A stretch of 5,213 bases of DNA from Phycisphaerae bacterium SM23_33 (GTDB lineage Bacteria; Planctomycetota; Phycisphaerae; SM23-33), in assembly GCA_001303665.1 (NCBI GenBank), contig LJUF01000265.1, positions 1 to 5,213 on the forward strand, written 5' to 3'. This document shows, piece after piece, positions 4,746 through 5,213 of this stretch (position 1 is its first letter; the number at the start of each line of letters is the position of its first letter). A program made the position numbers and the translations under genes. Under the pieces are notes generated by a model. It did not search any database, had not been told where the DNA came from, and saw nothing but the letters and a program-made list of their open reading frames with translations.

Positions 4746-5213
4746 ATGAAAAGAGTTTTTGAAGAGTACCGCGGCCGGGTGACCGTCACCGACGGCGCCT
4801 GGGGCACGCAGCTCCAGGCGGCGGGCCTGCCGCCCGACGCCTGCCCCGACCTCTGGAACCTCGAGAACCCCCAGGCGGTCGAAGCGGTCGCGAGGGGCTA
4901 CGTCCAGGCCGGCTCACGCATCATCCTGAGCAACACGTTCCGCGCGAACCGCTTTTCGCTGGCCAACTGGGGCCTGGGCGAGCGGGTGGCCGAGATCGCC
5001 CAGGCCGGCGCCGCCATCAGCCGCCGGGCCGCCGGTCAGGCCGTGAAGGTCTTTGCCTCCATCGGCCCGACCGGGAAGATCGTGATGATGGGCGAGGTCT
5101 CCGCCGAGGACATCTACGCCGCGTTTGCCGAGCAGGCGGGCGGCCTGGCCCGCGGGGGCGCCGACGCCATTCTGTGCGAGACCTTCACGGAGTTGGAAGA
5201 GGCGATGCTGGCC
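4746..5213 (+). CDS. Homocysteine S-methyltransferase domain protein, N-terminal part
   Basis: The first 156 residues are present and the frame is still open at the window end. They match the N-terminal half of the homocysteine S-methyltransferase TIM barrel, as in MetH, MmuM and YitJ-type proteins: VTDGAWGTQLQAAGL (14-28, equivalent of the DGAMGT motif), AGSRIILSNTFRANRF (55-70, the NTF motif), ASIGPTGKI (104-112, the GP loop) and GGADAILCETFTELEEA (137-153). Such domains transfer a methyl group to homocysteine to make methionine, using a Zn-bound thiolate. The three Zn-ligand cysteines lie in the C-terminal half of the barrel, beyond the window, so activity cannot be checked. Full length cannot be judged: it could be a stand-alone methyltransferase, a fusion with methylenetetrahydrofolate reductase, or a full cobalamin-dependent MetH. 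The ATG at 4746 is supported by AGGAG 6 nt upstream and by the conserved N-terminus. It is divergent from the merR-type gene. Confidence 0.9.
   Translation, partial: MKRVFEEYRGRVTVTDGAWGTQLQAAGLPPDACPDLWNLENPQAVEAVARGYVQAGSRIILSNTFRANRFSLANWGLGERVAEIAQAGAAISRRAAGQAVKVFASIGPTGKIVMMGEVSAEDIYAAFAEQAGGLARGGADAILCETFTELEEAMLA

Noticed and set aside
3905..4762. 285-codon plus-strand frame through merR and the intergenic region
   Set aside because: It runs antisense to the MerR-type gene, crosses its promoter and overlaps the methyltransferase start in another frame.

Overview
The window comes from a GC-rich bacterial chromosome. It holds six protein-coding genes, two of them cut by the window edges, and I see no tRNA, rRNA, CRISPR array, insertion sequence or phage gene. 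Three features together suggest a Planctomycetota-like or other deep-branching, GC-rich, didermic bacterium: a small glycine/arginine-tailed RRM protein, a WhiG/FliA-type sigma factor standing alone, and a short MerR-type regulator with an HNY in place of the usual RYY/RFY. That assignment is inference; no marker gene here settles the taxonomy.

Layout, left to right. (1) 2-256 (+): the C-terminal end of a ComM/YifB-family AAA+ ATPase. (2) 257-474: a GC hairpin behind comM, then a good sigma70-type promoter (TTGCCA-N17-TAGACT) and a leader of about 100 nt with two hairpins. (3) 475-795 (+): a 106-residue RRM RNA-binding protein. (4) 796-940: the convergent 3' ends of the RRM gene and the next gene, marked by nested inverted repeats. 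(5) 941-2458 (-): a 505-residue DUF1846/UPF0371 protein of unknown function, with its own promoter (TTGACG-N17-TATACA) and a strong ribosome binding site. (6) 2689-3480 (-): a FliA/WhiG-type sigma factor. (7) 3481-3961: about 480 bases without a convincing gene, including an AT-rich island that probably carries the sigma-factor promoter. (8) 3962-4303 (-): a 113-residue MerR-type regulator with a near-consensus promoter and a 19-bp dyad over the predicted start of transcription. (9) 4304-4745: a 442-base divergent intergenic region with strong potential RNA hairpins. (10) 4746-5213 (+): the start of a homocysteine S-methyltransferase-domain protein (MetH-type N-terminal domain), cut by the window end.

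The genes do not look like one operon. Most have their own promoter, and the orientations change at 796-940 and 4304-4745. The contents are mainly regulation and core physiology: DNA uptake or recombination (ComM), post-transcriptional control (RRM), motility or developmental transcription (sigma factor), a small transcription factor, and methionine or one-carbon metabolism. I found no clear new multi-gene system. The most interesting leads are the possible structured leader of the methyltransferase gene, the operator-like dyad at the merR promoter, the hairpin leader of the RRM gene, and the conserved but uncharacterised DUF1846 protein.
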